Shown: piece by piece, positions 50,901 to 60,100 of the stretch
Layout: each line of letters begins with the position of its first letter
How positions within the stretch are numbered: the first letter of the stretch is position 1
Source of the DNA: Leptolyngbya sp. Heron Island J
Lineage (GTDB): Bacteria; Cyanobacteriota; Cyanobacteriia; Phormidesmidales; Phormidesmidaceae
DNA length: 64,000 nt
Reading direction: 5' to 3'
Assembly: GCF_000482245.1 (NCBI RefSeq)
Contig: NZ_AWNH01000012.1
Span: forward strand, 124,001 to 188,000
Made by a program: the position numbers and the translations under genes
The notes under the pieces: generated by a model
The model's database searches: none
What the model saw: only the letters and a program-made list of their open reading frames with translations
What the model was told of the DNA's origin: nothing

Positions 50901-52345
50901 GGCTATGGAATACCGCAACGGGTTGCTGCCTAACAACGTTGAAAGGCCATGCAAGCTTTGTACGCACTGTAGCCTGGAGTCCTGATGGGCGTCTCTTAGC
51001 CAGTGGTAGCTATGACCAAACCCTCAGACTCTGGGATGTGGCCACCGGAGACTGTTTACACATACTAGATGATCCAGAAAACTGGGTGTGGCGGATGGCG
51101 TTTAGCCCCAATAACAAGACCCTGGCAACCGGCAGCACTAACGGTGATATCAAGCTGTGGCAGGTATCTACAGGCAAGCATATACAGACGCTCAAGGGTC
51201 ATCAAAATTCAGTTTGGTCACTAGCATGGCGTCCTAATGGTCGTACTTTAGTCAGTAGTTCTCACGATCAGACGGTCAGGATTTGGCGGATAAGTGATGG
51301 CCAGTGTCTGCAGGTGCTTAAAGGACATACTAATCTGATCTGGCAAATGGCACTAAGCCCAGACGGAAAGACCATTGCCAGCTGTGGGTCAGATGAAACC
51401 ATTCGGGTCTGGGATGCGGTTGCAGGCACCTGTTTAAAAGTCTTGCGACCTTTGCGCCCCTATGAAGGAATGAACATTACCGACGTGCAAGGGCTGACCG
51501 ATGCCCAGCAGATAAATTTGAAGCGTCTCGGTGCGGTAGTAACAACAATAAACACATCTGTATCATCACCAGAGACCTCAACACCTGCAATTCCTGTCAG
51601 TTCTGTCAAAGATAATGAACCCCCTTTAAGGATTAGTTTATTTGGTGGGTTGACGATCGCCTATCAACAACAGCCACTGAGGAATCTGGGCTCTAGTCGC
51701 ACCCAATCGCTCTTGGCCTATCTGTTGTTACATCGCCATAGTAACCAGTCTCGTCAGCAGATTGCCCTAGCTTTATGGCCTGATTCTTTAGATAGTCAAG
51801 CTCGTACTAATCTCCGCAAAGAATTGCATAATCTGCGACGCCATTTACCCCAGGCTGAAGCCTATTTAGAAATTAACGCTAGTCAACTGGGCTGGCAAAA
51901 TCAAGCGCCTTTCTGGCTAGACGTGGAAGACTTTGAGCAAGTGCTGATTACGGTAGATAATCAAGCCGAAGGGGAAGCCATTTCCAGTTTGGAACAGGCT
52001 GTTGCTCTATACACCGGAGATTTACTGCCTGCCATGTATGACGAGTGGCTTTATCCTATACGAGAAAAATTCCAGCAACAGTTTAGTCAAGCCCTGGCTC
52101 AGTTAGTTGATATTTTACGAAAACAGGAAAAGTACTCACCAGCATTAACCTATGCAGAAAGGCTATTACGGTTAGATCCGCTCAAAGAGGCTACTTATCA
52201 ACGGCTAATGCAGCTACATAATCAATTAGGAAATCGTGCTACGGCTCTTCAGATTTATCATCAGTGCATGACCATCTTGCGAGATGAATTAGGGGTTGAT
52301 CCTAGTTCTAAGACACAGGAGATATATAGGCAGTTGTTACAATAG
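47933..52345 (+). CDS. NB-ARC ATPase with WD40 repeats and C-terminal SARP/BTAD
   Basis: This 1470-residue protein has, in order: an N-terminal helical domain (1-85, ending GPKFWKNLSQALGEKVSKTSFRAAIE) typical of cyanobacterial STAND proteins; an NB-ARC NTPase with P-loop GMGGIGKTT (150-158); a helical region; a pentapeptide-like strip (about 530-568); fourteen WD40 repeats (570-1172, each ending like LWDxxTG); and a SARP-type winged helix plus BTAD (about 1231-1470). In AfsR-type regulators the SARP module is N-terminal; here it is last. The start at 47933 begins the conserved domain; an in-frame ATG at 47849 adds 28 unrelated residues. It probably senses a ligand through the WD40 propeller and activates transcription upon nucleotide exchange. 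Confidence 0.88.
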   Translation: MEFEQALALVNDAMSATFSRLLSDAELALFKGAWHGQTYDVIAEESGYASSYFTRIVGPKFWKNLSQALGEKVSKTSFRAAIEHRQQQLNQAPSTLPAVPAPSSATTSHPLAIDWGEAPDVTAFYGRQTELETLTQWVITHRCRLIGVLGMGGIGKTTLTAKFIETLEARTDYPFTHIIWRSLRNGLPLVDWLDEVIPFISNQQDTEASPKRLLYWLRQSRCLLILDNMETILHSGERAGSFCEDYADYGDLLKLLAETRHQSCVVLTSREKPAVVGAFEGVDLPVRSQSLTGSPEAASALLDAKGLVGTVAEKQSLGERYSYSPLALKIVATSIQSLFEGRIDLFLAEDTLVFNGLQRLLDQQFERLTALEKTMMIWLAINREWTSISELVDDIQPTVARIQVLETLESLSWRSLIEKQAGRYTQQPVVMEYVTGQFIQQVLPELNGAELSLFLSHALLKTTVKDYIRLSQQRLIVHPIAHQFARNFSARAILAQQIQRLLTTLRQPPQQFSGYGAGNLLNLCIELDVDLAGLDFSHLPIHHAYLQQTCLHQVSFVGATFIHTAFTQTFGNVLAVAFSPNGQLLAASDTNGQIWLWRTDHLEQPYLTWQGHGNWVWSLDFSPDSQFLISGCDDDDDTLKLWDVQTGQHLRTLMVPESRVRTVRWHPQQTLIASSGVDGMVRLWEPETGDCVQTLAGHTNKSSALAWCPQSDRAHILATGSADQTIRTWDTETGDCLWVMDVGVGVFAIAWHPDGNILASGNKNGDVQLWDSHTGALLNTLQGHQKCLWSLAWNRDGRLLASGGDDYSIRLWDTQTGQCLRILQGHQNAVRAVGWQPGLVASPSPPQSEESSELLASGSFDQTVRLWSPRADASLKVLQGYRNGLQALAWHPSNAVLASGGHDRQVRLWNTQTGQCLTVLSGHSQPVWSVAWSQDGQLASSGDDQTICLWHMATNQIDAVLKGHQGSIWDLAWHPTQGTLASASHDQTVRLWNTATGCCLTTLKGHASFVRTVAWSPDGRLLASGSYDQTLRLWDVATGDCLHILDDPENWVWRMAFSPNNKTLATGSTNGDIKLWQVSTGKHIQTLKGHQNSVWSLAWRPNGRTLVSSSHDQTVRIWRISDGQCLQVLKGHTNLIWQMALSPDGKTIASCGSDETIRVWDAVAGTCLKVLRPLRPYEGMNITDVQGLTDAQQINLKRLGAVVTTINTSVSSPETSTPAIPVSSVKDNEPPLRISLFGGLTIAYQQQPLRNLGSSRTQSLLAYLLLHRHSNQSRQQIALALWPDSLDSQARTNLRKELHNLRRHLPQAEAYLEINASQLGWQNQAPFWLDVEDFEQVLITVDNQAEGEAISSLEQAVALYTGDLLPAMYDEWLYPIREKFQQQFSQALAQLVDILRKQEKYSPALTYAERLLRLDPLKEATYQRLMQLHNQLGNRATALQIYHQCMTILRDELGVDPSSKTQEIYRQLLQ

Positions 52346-52648
52346 GTTATGCCAACAAGAGATAGATTCTTGCTTGCTTACTTCAAGGTTGAAGGAGTTA
52401 GCAGCATTTTAGAAAAATCTCACTTCCTGATTACATCAGTGTGGTAACGAACTAAATACCTTGTGTTTTGAGAACGTTTTCGCAACGTTTATGGAACATC
52501 GAGTTTTCTAGGATGAAATCACGAATGAATGCCTTGTGACAATAACGAACGAGAGTTTTCTTGTTAACAAGAAAATCACCAAGTTTTTATTCCAACAGGA
52601 TTCATATCGGCTCACTTATTTCTAGAAGACTATACAAGGAGTCAATCA
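52346..52648. other. Intergenic region upstream of the small RTX gene
   Basis: About 300 bases. It contains the 20-base palindrome at 52556-52575. A 32-residue frame starting at 52349 has no ribosome binding site and was not accepted. The promoter of the RTX gene should lie here. Confidence 0.5.
52556..52575. promoter_or_regulatory. Perfect 20-base palindrome upstream of the RTX gene
   Basis: TTTTCTTGTTAACAAGAAAA lies 73 bases before the start of the small RTX gene. It has no spacer and no T-run beyond the symmetrical ends, so a dimeric protein operator is likelier than a terminator, though it also lies downstream of the NB-ARC/WD40 gene. Confidence 0.5.
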
Positions 52649-53116
52649 ATGTCAGATATCAATCTTAATCACATCCGGACTATTAATCAGCAGGTTATTC
52701 ATCTGGAATACGATTCTAATGGTGGTGACATCATACTCGGCACATCCCGTGATGACGTGCTTGTTGGTGACAACGGCGACGATATTCTTGACGGCAAAGA
52801 AGGTAATGATGATTATATTGGTGGCTTAGGTAGTGATACCTTTGTCTTCCGTCAAGGGCATGGCACCGATAACATTCTTGATTTTCAAAATGGTGTTGAT
52901 CATATCGGCCTCGCCAATGGCTTACTCTTTGAAGATCTAAATCTTGTTCAGCAGGGGGATGATGTCCTTATTCTCGTATATGATCAAACACTGGGTATGG
53001 TTAGCGACATTCAAGCTAGCCAGCTTACGGCAGAAGACTTTATATCGGTTCCATCTACCCAGTTTGAGGGACTTATTCTTCCTGTGTCACCTCAAACACT
53101 GGTCAATATGGATTAA
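52649..53116 (+). CDS. Small RTX-type calcium-binding protein
   Basis: This 155-residue protein has RTX nonapeptide-like repeats (ILGTSRDDVLVGDNGDDILDGKEGNDDYIGGLGSD, 31-65), then the common post-RTX strand set TFVFRQGHGTDNILDFQNGVDHI. There is no signal peptide; RTX proteins are usually exported by type I secretion with an uncleaved C-terminal signal. It may be a small secreted calcium-binding protein. AAGGAG precedes the ATG at good spacing. No type I exporter adjoins. Confidence 0.82.
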   Translation: MSDINLNHIRTINQQVIHLEYDSNGGDIILGTSRDDVLVGDNGDDILDGKEGNDDYIGGLGSDTFVFRQGHGTDNILDFQNGVDHIGLANGLLFEDLNLVQQGDDVLILVYDQTLGMVSDIQASQLTAEDFISVPSTQFEGLILPVSPQTLVNMD

Positions 53117-53125
53117 AGGTTATTA

Positions 53126-53167
53126 GTTTTGAGTTTTAAGTTGTGCTCGCAACTTAAAACTCAAAAC
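53126..53167. terminator. 18-bp perfect hairpin between convergent genes
   Basis: GTTTTGAGTTTTAAGTTG (53126-53143) pairs exactly with 53150-53167 around a 6-base loop. It lies 9 bases after the RTX stop and 24 bases before the stop of the convergent PEP-CTERM gene. It lacks a T-run but would form a stable stem in both transcripts. Confidence 0.6.
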
Positions 53168-53191
53168 GGAGAACTTACTGATACGTAAATC

Positions 53192-53878
53192 CTAGATTCG
53201 TTTGTAACTGGCGGTTGCTAGTAATCCTACCGCGATAACGCCAACGATCAATGTGGGTTCAGGTGTGCTTACACGATTAAAGGTGATGGGGGTGCCAATG
53301 GCTCCACCGCTGGGTAAGAGAAATGTATCGGTGGAGTCAACGGTATTGGCGGCAATGGTAACTGTCGAAACTACAGTGCTGCCGGGTACTGGGAAGCTGG
53401 TGGGACAACCTATTGGTACATTGGTACCAAAAAACTCGTCTTCTCTGTAGGTTAAGGTCAGGTCACAGCTGGGCGTCAGGAGATTGCTCAAGTCTAAAAT
53501 GGGCGTGGTTTGTTCACAGGTGCCCAGGGCGGTGCCGAGATTGCGATAGCTAAATATGCTCAGGTCAACGCCTGTGGCTCCAGGGCTAAATTCATAGGCT
53601 CTGCTACGGAGTAGGCTGCCTGTGTTACCAAAAAATTGTTCTAAATGAACATATTGCGAGGTCGTTGTGCTACTGGTCGGTACGGCACAATTTTCCATGG
53701 TCAGCAGCGGAACATTAGGATTATTGTTAACCTGTGCTTGGTTAGTAAAGAAGCCCGTAAACCAATCTACTGCCTGCTGGACCTGTTCGGTTGGAGTAAG
53801 CGTGGCAGCCAGCGTTGGAGCGCTGATGATGGCAGAAATCAAGGCGGTGCTAACACCTGTTTGCAAAAGTCGCATCAT
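53192..53878 (-). CDS. Secreted PEP-CTERM sorting-domain protein
   Basis: This 228-residue protein has a signal peptide (ALISAIISAPTLAA), a beta-rich middle with several cysteines, and a C-terminal STPEPTLIVGVIAVGLLATA-SYKRI tail. The tail has a PEP motif, one membrane helix and basic end, as in PEP-CTERM proteins sorted by exosortase. The mature part, about 170 residues, is of unknown function. AGGAGG lies just before two consecutive ATGs (53878, 53875); the second has the better spacing. Exosortase genes are not in this window. Confidence 0.82.
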   Translation of the reverse strand: MMRLLQTGVSTALISAIISAPTLAATLTPTEQVQQAVDWFTGFFTNQAQVNNNPNVPLLTMENCAVPTSSTTTSQYVHLEQFFGNTGSLLRSRAYEFSPGATGVDLSIFSYRNLGTALGTCEQTTPILDLSNLLTPSCDLTLTYREDEFFGTNVPIGCPTSFPVPGSTVVSTVTIAANTVDSTDTFLLPSGGAIGTPITFNRVSTPEPTLIVGVIAVGLLATASYKRI

Positions 53879-54052
53879 AAACCTCCTTGATGAAAACGAT
53901 AAACATCGCAGTCTAAAACTTATACTACACTCTTATTACATCGTAAGGGAAATAGGACATTTCCTCTCAACAAGCTACAAATCGGGCATCAGCTGTGTCC
54001 GAGATGACCGATTTATCAGGGATTGTTCTCCCCACTTAAAACTCTCTCACGC

Positions 54053-55234
54053 CTAACCATAGGGGCTTGGTGTCGGTATAGTTCCATTGAGGACCCAGGC
54101 ACCAATTTCTTGTAACTTGTAGTCCAACGGATCGTGCAAACTGAGCGTGCGTAAGTCTCGCCAGTAGCGGTCAAAACCATAGCTAGCTGCTGTGGAGCGC
54201 GCGCCCATGAGTTCAAACATGCGATTGGTAACCGTGAGGGCCATCTCTGTGGTGATCACTTTAGCAGAAGCTGCCGAGATTGCTACTTCCCCACGTTCTG
54301 CATGGGTGAGGGCATCTCCTTTGTCCCAGGCTTGCTGTACTTGCTGTGCTACCTGGTCTGCCAGCGCGTTAGCTCCCCGCAGCTGTGCCCATAGCTGACC
54401 ATAGTTGCGTTGTAGATACGGATCGTTTACTGCTTGATCGACACCAGAGGTCAGCCATGGTTTTGAGCGATTGCAGGTATACTCTCGCGCATCTTCAAAG
54501 GCAGCTTCGGCAATGCCTAGGAAGATATAGCTGAGTAAGAGCAGACCGTGAATGCCGAGGAACGTTGCGATCGCAACGTCAGGGTTAGGTGGTGGTCCTA
54601 AAATCTCCTCAGCACTCAGTTCTACCTGGTCAAAGGTAAAGCTACCGCTGGCAGTACGTCGTTGCCCCATAGTGTGCCAATTGTGATTGTAAATTAAGCC
54701 TTGGCGGTCTCTGGGCACAACAAATAAAACAGGAATCGGATTGTTGGAGGCCATGGCTGCTCCGATGATCCGATCGGCAACTGCGGCACCGGTACAAAAC
54801 GTTTTCTCTCCGTTTAGACGATACTGGTGATCTGTGGCTTCAATCGTGAGGCGAGGATCGCGAACGTTGATGGCATTGGCCCAAAAAAGATTGTATTGGG
54901 CAGTTTCTCGATATGCCTGCTCTGCCTGTTGGCGACTGCCCGATAGCATTGGTGTGGCACTTAGAATCAAATGGTAGGCATAGAGCTGGGCGGTGGCTGC
55001 GTCACCTTTGGCGATGGTTTTGATGATGGTCATGGCCTCTATCCAATTGGCCCCGATACCACCATAGGGTTTGGGTACGACCAAGGGCAACAACCCGGCA
55101 TCGCGGAGCAGGTTGATTTCGTAGGTGGGGACTCCGGCTTTGCGATCGCGCTCAAGTGCCGTTTTCTTCAGTTCGGCAGCAACGGTTTCAGCAATTGACT
55201 GATAGTCGATGTGACTTTGTAAAGTAATCGTCAT
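54053..55234 (-). CDS. Acyl-CoA dehydrogenase-fold flavin monooxygenase, SfnB/DszC-like
   Basis: This 393-residue protein has the acyl-CoA dehydrogenase fold (helical N-domain, GEKTFCTGAAVADRIIGAAM beta-domain motif, C-terminal helices with MFELMGARSTAASYGFDRYWRD). Details such as WHTMGQRRTASGSFTFDQVEL are typical of the SfnB/DszC/hydroxyacylphenyl-type flavin monooxygenases in this superfamily rather than classical acyl-CoA dehydrogenases. It lacks the catalytic glutamate in the usual position as far as I can tell. It ends the minus-strand run headed by the SARP regulator. No reductase partner is adjacent. Confidence 0.78.
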   Translation of the reverse strand: MTITLQSHIDYQSIAETVAAELKKTALERDRKAGVPTYEINLLRDAGLLPLVVPKPYGGIGANWIEAMTIIKTIAKGDAATAQLYAYHLILSATPMLSGSRQQAEQAYRETAQYNLFWANAINVRDPRLTIEATDHQYRLNGEKTFCTGAAVADRIIGAAMASNNPIPVLFVVPRDRQGLIYNHNWHTMGQRRTASGSFTFDQVELSAEEILGPPPNPDVAIATFLGIHGLLLLSYIFLGIAEAAFEDAREYTCNRSKPWLTSGVDQAVNDPYLQRNYGQLWAQLRGANALADQVAQQVQQAWDKGDALTHAERGEVAISAASAKVITTEMALTVTNRMFELMGARSTAASYGFDRYWRDLRTLSLHDPLDYKLQEIGAWVLNGTIPTPSPYG

Positions 55235-55306
55235 GGATTCTGTTTTCCTAGATGGTGTGTGTCTTTACCTGAACTGGATAGCTGAATTAATTTAATTGCA
55301 AGGCTT

Positions 55307-55516
55307 TTAGGGGAAAATCTGGTGAATAATTTCTGAGAAATCACCCGTATTCGATTGTGGCGTGTTTAACGACTGTTCATTCTGAATAACAGGATCTGAT
55401 GCATACACTTTTGACTGGGTTAGTTTAGCCGCTATCACCATTAGGCCTAGACCAAGGCCTAAAATAAGCAGCTGTTTACGATGGAAAATCATAATAGAAG
55501 AGAGAGAGTTATTCAT
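55307..55516 (-). CDS. Small membrane-anchored or secreted protein
   Basis: A 69-residue protein has an N-terminal hydrophobic segment (LLILGLGLGLMVIAAKL) after a basic FHRKQ, so a signal peptide or membrane anchor, then a polar tail (ASDPVIQNEQSLNTPQSNTG). No family is recognised. The ATG at 55516 lacks a good ribosome binding site; another at 55492 would still leave the hydrophobic part. It lies between the methyltransferase and flavoprotein genes on the same strand. Confidence 0.5.
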   Translation of the reverse strand: MNNSLSSIMIFHRKQLLILGLGLGLMVIAAKLTQSKVYASDPVIQNEQSLNTPQSNTGDFSEIIHQIFP

Positions 55517-55615
55517 CTGATCAGACTTAAAGAAACAAGGGCGAATCAATCAATTTCGCTGATTTTTAGGTGATCGTCACTTTTAAAGTGTTTGATTTGG
55601 CTTACAGATCCGGCA

Positions 55616-56734
55616 CTATTGAGAGAGCCTGCGGGCGAGATAATAAGTGTTCTGGAAGTCGTTTTCCAGCTGTTGTACTTCGATGTTGCTAAAGCCAGCG
55701 GCCTGTAGCATTTCCAGGGCCAGTTCTTGACCCCACATGGCTCCCAGACCTGGACCACCGGCTGCTAGGGAGACGGCAGTGCAGTGATTACAGGAAATAC
55801 TGTACAACAACGGCCCCACAGGATGATTTAAATTATCCTCTAAGCGGCTAGATGCTTGAATTTCTTGCATCAGATAGAGCCCCTCTGGTCGCAGGGCTCG
55901 GTAGATATTTTGTAAGACGATATCTGGCTGTGCCTGGTCGTGAATGGCATCAAATGAGAGTGCCAGGTCATACTGATTTTCTTCCATAATCAAGGCTGCA
56001 TCTTGTATCTGAAACGTCACATTTTGTAGCCCCAATCGTTGTGATTCACCTTTGGCCCAGGCAATGACTTCACTGGATAGGTCATAGCCGACAAAGCGAC
56101 TGTTGGGAAACCAACTGGCCAGGGTGTGTAATATACGTCCCTGTCCACAGCCAATATCAACGACAGAGATACCCTCAGCCAGTTGTTCTTTTAAGCCAAG
56201 GACTAGGGGTAAAACCTGGGTTTCAAGGGCGGTGATGACGGTTTGTGCACTTTCTTCTGCCATCACTGCATGGAAACGCTGGTAGGCAGAATAGGGAACG
56301 CCACCACCATGATGAAAACAATCGACAATGGCATCTTCAACACCCCCAATTACGGGAATAAACTGCATGGTGGTGGCCATGTTGTTAGGACTGGCGCTGC
56401 GGGTGAGCCAGGCGGCATGTTCAGCTGGTAGCCGGTAGGTTTTGTTGCCACTGTAATAGGTGACAATGTGGCCAGTGACCATGGCCCCTAACCATTCGCG
56501 AACGTAGCGTTCATTCAGCTTGGCCGCATCGGCAATTTGTTGACTGGTGGCAGGTGGTAGTTTGGCCATGGTGTCCAATAGCCCGGTGCGATGGCCAATG
56601 GATAGCATATGAGCCAGGGCACCACTATTGAGGATGTTGAGCAAGTTTTCGGCAAAGTCTGTAGACTTGTCGGTGTCAAATGCTGGGGTATCACCTTCAA
56701 CGGCCAGCGGGGTTAGGGAGTCTATCGCTGTCAT
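55616..56734 (-). CDS. SAM-dependent methyltransferase with N-terminal winged helix
   Basis: This protein of about 372 residues has an N-terminal helix-turn-helix-like dimerisation part (about 30-90: LSIGHRTGLLDTMAKLPPATSQQIADAAKLNERYVREWL) and a class I methyltransferase domain (VVDIGCGQGRILHTLA, then VGYDLSSEVIAWAK and DLALSFDAIHDQAQPD). This arrangement matches Rv2258c-like and O-methyltransferase-type proteins acting on small molecules. An upstream ATG (56764) is possible, but GGAG lies 6 bases before the ATG at 56734. It is a middle gene of the SARP-headed minus-strand run. The substrate is unknown. Confidence 0.84.
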   Translation of the reverse strand: MTAIDSLTPLAVEGDTPAFDTDKSTDFAENLLNILNSGALAHMLSIGHRTGLLDTMAKLPPATSQQIADAAKLNERYVREWLGAMVTGHIVTYYSGNKTYRLPAEHAAWLTRSASPNNMATTMQFIPVIGGVEDAIVDCFHHGGGVPYSAYQRFHAVMAEESAQTVITALETQVLPLVLGLKEQLAEGISVVDIGCGQGRILHTLASWFPNSRFVGYDLSSEVIAWAKGESQRLGLQNVTFQIQDAALIMEENQYDLALSFDAIHDQAQPDIVLQNIYRALRPEGLYLMQEIQASSRLEDNLNHPVGPLLYSISCNHCTAVSLAAGGPGLGAMWGQELALEMLQAAGFSNIEVQQLENDFQNTYYLARRLSQ

Positions 56735-56827
56735 CATGGGCTCCAAAAAGAGTTGGACTTTCATGATTCAAGAATAGAAACTGCTGCGTTCCCTAACCGT
56801 CTTTTGGGCGTTCCCTGGGTGTAGGCC

Positions 56828-57103
56828 CTATGATTTCTCGATACTTGCCGGTAGCTCATCCACTAAATCGGCTGACCAAATGGTGTCATAGGGGACATTG
56901 CCTCGCTGATAGGCAGCCCTGACTGTTTCAGCATCAGCCGCGTCGAGCTCACAGATACTACGTTTGCGATCGCGCGATAAATAGGTGCGTTTCCAGATGA
57001 CATTGCGCTCTGTCATACAGGGGGCCGACCGCTCCACCAGCTCATCCCACAGTGCCTGGTCAATGGGTGGATCGTAGGTGGTTTCGACAACAATAAGAGC
57101 CAT
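56828..57103 (-). CDS. DUF4242-like small protein
   Basis: This 91-residue ferredoxin-like fold protein (LIVVETTYDPPIDQALWDELVERSAPCM, VIWKRTYLSRDRKRSICELDAADAETVRAAYQRGNVPYD) resembles DUF4242/SCO4226-type proteins, some of which bind nickel. The function is unclear. The ATG at 57103 follows a weak GGATGA; the frame is open to a TTG at 57124. It begins 31 bases after the SARP regulator stop, so the two are co-transcribed. The methyltransferase follows. Confidence 0.72.
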   Translation of the reverse strand: MALIVVETTYDPPIDQALWDELVERSAPCMTERNVIWKRTYLSRDRKRSICELDAADAETVRAAYQRGNVPYDTIWSADLVDELPASIEKS

Positions 57104-57134
57104 GGTGATGTCATCCGTAAACAAAGAAATTGAG

Positions 57135-60100
57135 CTATGGGGATACTATCTCAGTCTTAGATTCCTTTTCCCATAGCTTTACAGCCTGTTTAGCTTGGGC
57201 AATTAACCGCTGAGCCCGACCACTTAAGTTAGTTCCAGGCAATGTCTCTAACGATTGCCAATGGCGATGCAGCGTTGTGTGATCGTCTAACAGACTAGCA
57301 CTGAGGATACACAGGGCATTTGCCATAGCCATATCGTTGGGGTGCTCAACAATGTTAGCTGCTTGGTCAGCCATGCTGGCATAGGTGAGAGCGGTGGCCC
57401 CATCCTCTTGCTGGAGGGCGATCTCAGCAGCATGACTGGCAATAAAAACTCGTTTACGTTGAGCATCCAGCTGATCAAGTTGGATCAATGCCTCCGTCAG
57501 GGCTGTTTGACCTGGTTTATCTGGATTTTGACCATAGGCGTATAGAGCAATTAAGGCATCTGCAAAGGCGGTCTCACTCCCCTGGGGCAGGTTAGGCGCT
57601 AACTCCAGCAGTGCTTTGGCATAGCTCGGGTCAGGCTGTTGACGATCCCAACTGTTCATGGCCAGGTTGGCAAGACTATGGCTCTCATTTAGCTGATCGC
57701 GCTGATTGGGGGCTTGACTTTGAGATATTTTCAGGGCGGTTGTTAGCTGTTGCCGAGCTAAGTCATAATCGCCACGGTAACGATAAATGCAGCCTAATCC
57801 TAAATGAATGTCGCTGATGGATACCCCCAGCGGGTTAGCAAGGGATTGGGCTTCCAATAAGATGGCTTCAGCCCGATCCATATCCCGTTCAATTTCAGCT
57901 AAACAGCAGCCATTTACGGCTAGATTTTCTGCCTGTAGATGAGGCACTGGAGGCAGGACGTCGATAGCTTCCAAACACTGTTGATGCACATCGGTCAAGC
58001 TGTCTTGGGTGTATTTTAAGAAAGCCAGGGCCTGTCGTGCAGCGGTTTCTGCTTCTGGCAGGTTCAAGCCGACCAAATCCGCCAACTGTTGCTGGATTTG
58101 AACTTCCACGGCAGTGGCGTCTGATTTGGATACACCGGCTAAAACTCGGATGCGCAGGAGTTGGGTTGAATAGAGGCTGCGATCGCAACTGGGCAAATAA
58201 TGGCAATGTTCTAATCCCCGGTTCACTAGCTGCATTACGTCGGCGTAAGCAAACAACCGTAAACTGCGGCTGGCAGCGGTAACACAGGACTTAGCCGCCA
58301 AGGCATGATTACCCGCCAGGCCAGCATGGTAGGCCACCTGGTTGGCTAAATCATCCTCTACCATTTGGGACTCCAGGGTTTTAGCCAGTTGGCCATGGAT
58401 AATGCGACGGCGGGGCAACGACAGCTGATTGTAGGCTGCCTGGCGCACCAAATCATGAACAAAATCATAGTTGCCCTGTTCAGCAAAGCTGGCTGAAGTC
58501 CCTGGGTTAACAGGTTGCACAATCTGTTGGTGTTCTAACTGTTCCATGGCCAACAGAAACTGCATGGGTGGGTAGCTGGCCGCCAGGGCCAAAATCTCTG
58601 GATTAAAGCATCGCCCTAGGGCTGCAGCCCAGGGGACCAAGTCTCTCGCTGCTCCATCTAGTCGCTGTAAACGATCGTCGATTAATCCCTGTAGATCACT
58701 GATCTCTCCAGTATTGGCCCGCGCGACTTCCAGGGCAAATAAAGGATTGCCACCGCTGTCGCTGTAGATTTGTTGGATATCTGATGGTTCGGCTCCATCT
58801 TCGGAGTTGAGTAATGGTGTGACAAGTGCCGATATTGCCTCAGCCGATAGGGGGGGAACAGTGATTTCCTGCAGACGTTTGGCCCGTTGTAGAGACTTAA
58901 TAAAGATGAGAACGGCTGAATTTTCTTGCAGTTCTTGTTGTCGAGCGGCACAGGCAATGCGCAATGGCCCTTGCCCCATCAGTCGAAAGACATAGTGTAG
59001 CAGTGCCGTTGACGCATCATCTAGCCAGTGAATATCATCAAATAAAAGCAAGAGAGGCTGTTCAGGGCTAGCTATAGCCCCCAAGCTCTGCACCATAGCG
59101 TCTAACAACTGTCCTCGATTTTGTAAATTGCTGGAGGTATCCTCTAGCTGAGGAAATGACTCAGAGAGATGGGTGCTACGCAGTAAATCTATCCACACGC
59201 CGTAGGAACGCAGTTGCTCTGCTGCAAAGGCACTACCCCAGCAAGTCTGCCAGTTGCACTGTGCCGCACTCTTAGCTAAGGATTCCAGCAGTCGAGTTTT
59301 TCCAATGCCAGGCTCTCCGGTTAGCAATAATAAAGGTGCAGGCTCGTCTAAGGTCGATAACAGCCATTGCTCTAAGCTGCCAAACAGCTGCTCACGTCCA
59401 ACTAAGGTGCTCGTAGCATTGGGGGCAGCCAGAACCAGTGGTATGGCTGGAGCAGTCTGTGCAGATTGAAGAGCTTCTGTTGTTGTCTCAACAGTATTTT
59501 CCTCTGCTAACAATAGCTGCTGATAAATGCTGGCTGTAGTCGGGCTGGGAGGCACCCCTAATTCCGTTTGCAGGGTGGTCATGCACTGGTGGTAAAGCTG
59601 CAAGGCGGTGGAGCGGTCTCCTATTTCACCATAAAGGGCCATCAACGTTTGATACACACTTTCTTCCAGAGGTTCAGCCTTTAACCACTGCTGTCCCGTT
59701 GCGATCGCTTTGGTTATTTCACCGAGGGCCTGTAGCTGTCGAGTCAGCTGAGCCAATGCGTGACCATAGCTTTTTCTGAGACGTTCTTGCTCGGCATAAA
59801 TCCAGTCAGCATCACAGTCTGGCCAAAGCTTCCCTTGATAGACTTTGATAGCAGTTTCAAAAAAACCAATAGCTGCCGCTCCGTCTACCTCCGCTGCCGA
59901 GGCTAGGGCAGTTTCAAAGATATCAAGATCCACTTCACAGGGAATCTGTGGCTGCCAGTGCAGTGTGGATTTGGTGATAGTGATTAGCTGCTCGATGGTA
60001 GGACAGGTGTGCCGCAGATAGTGCAGCTCTTTTCGTAGATTCGTGCGGCCTTGAGTGTCAGCAGAATCTGGCCATAGCTGTCCGGCAATCCGTTGGCGAG

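Noticed and set aside
52349-52447. A 32-residue frame directly after the NB-ARC/WD40 gene
   Set aside because: No ribosome binding site, no recognised motif, and composition like non-coding DNA.
53667-54056. A plus-strand frame crossing the PEP-CTERM gene start
   Set aside because: It is antisense to the supported signal-peptide gene and has no ribosome binding site.
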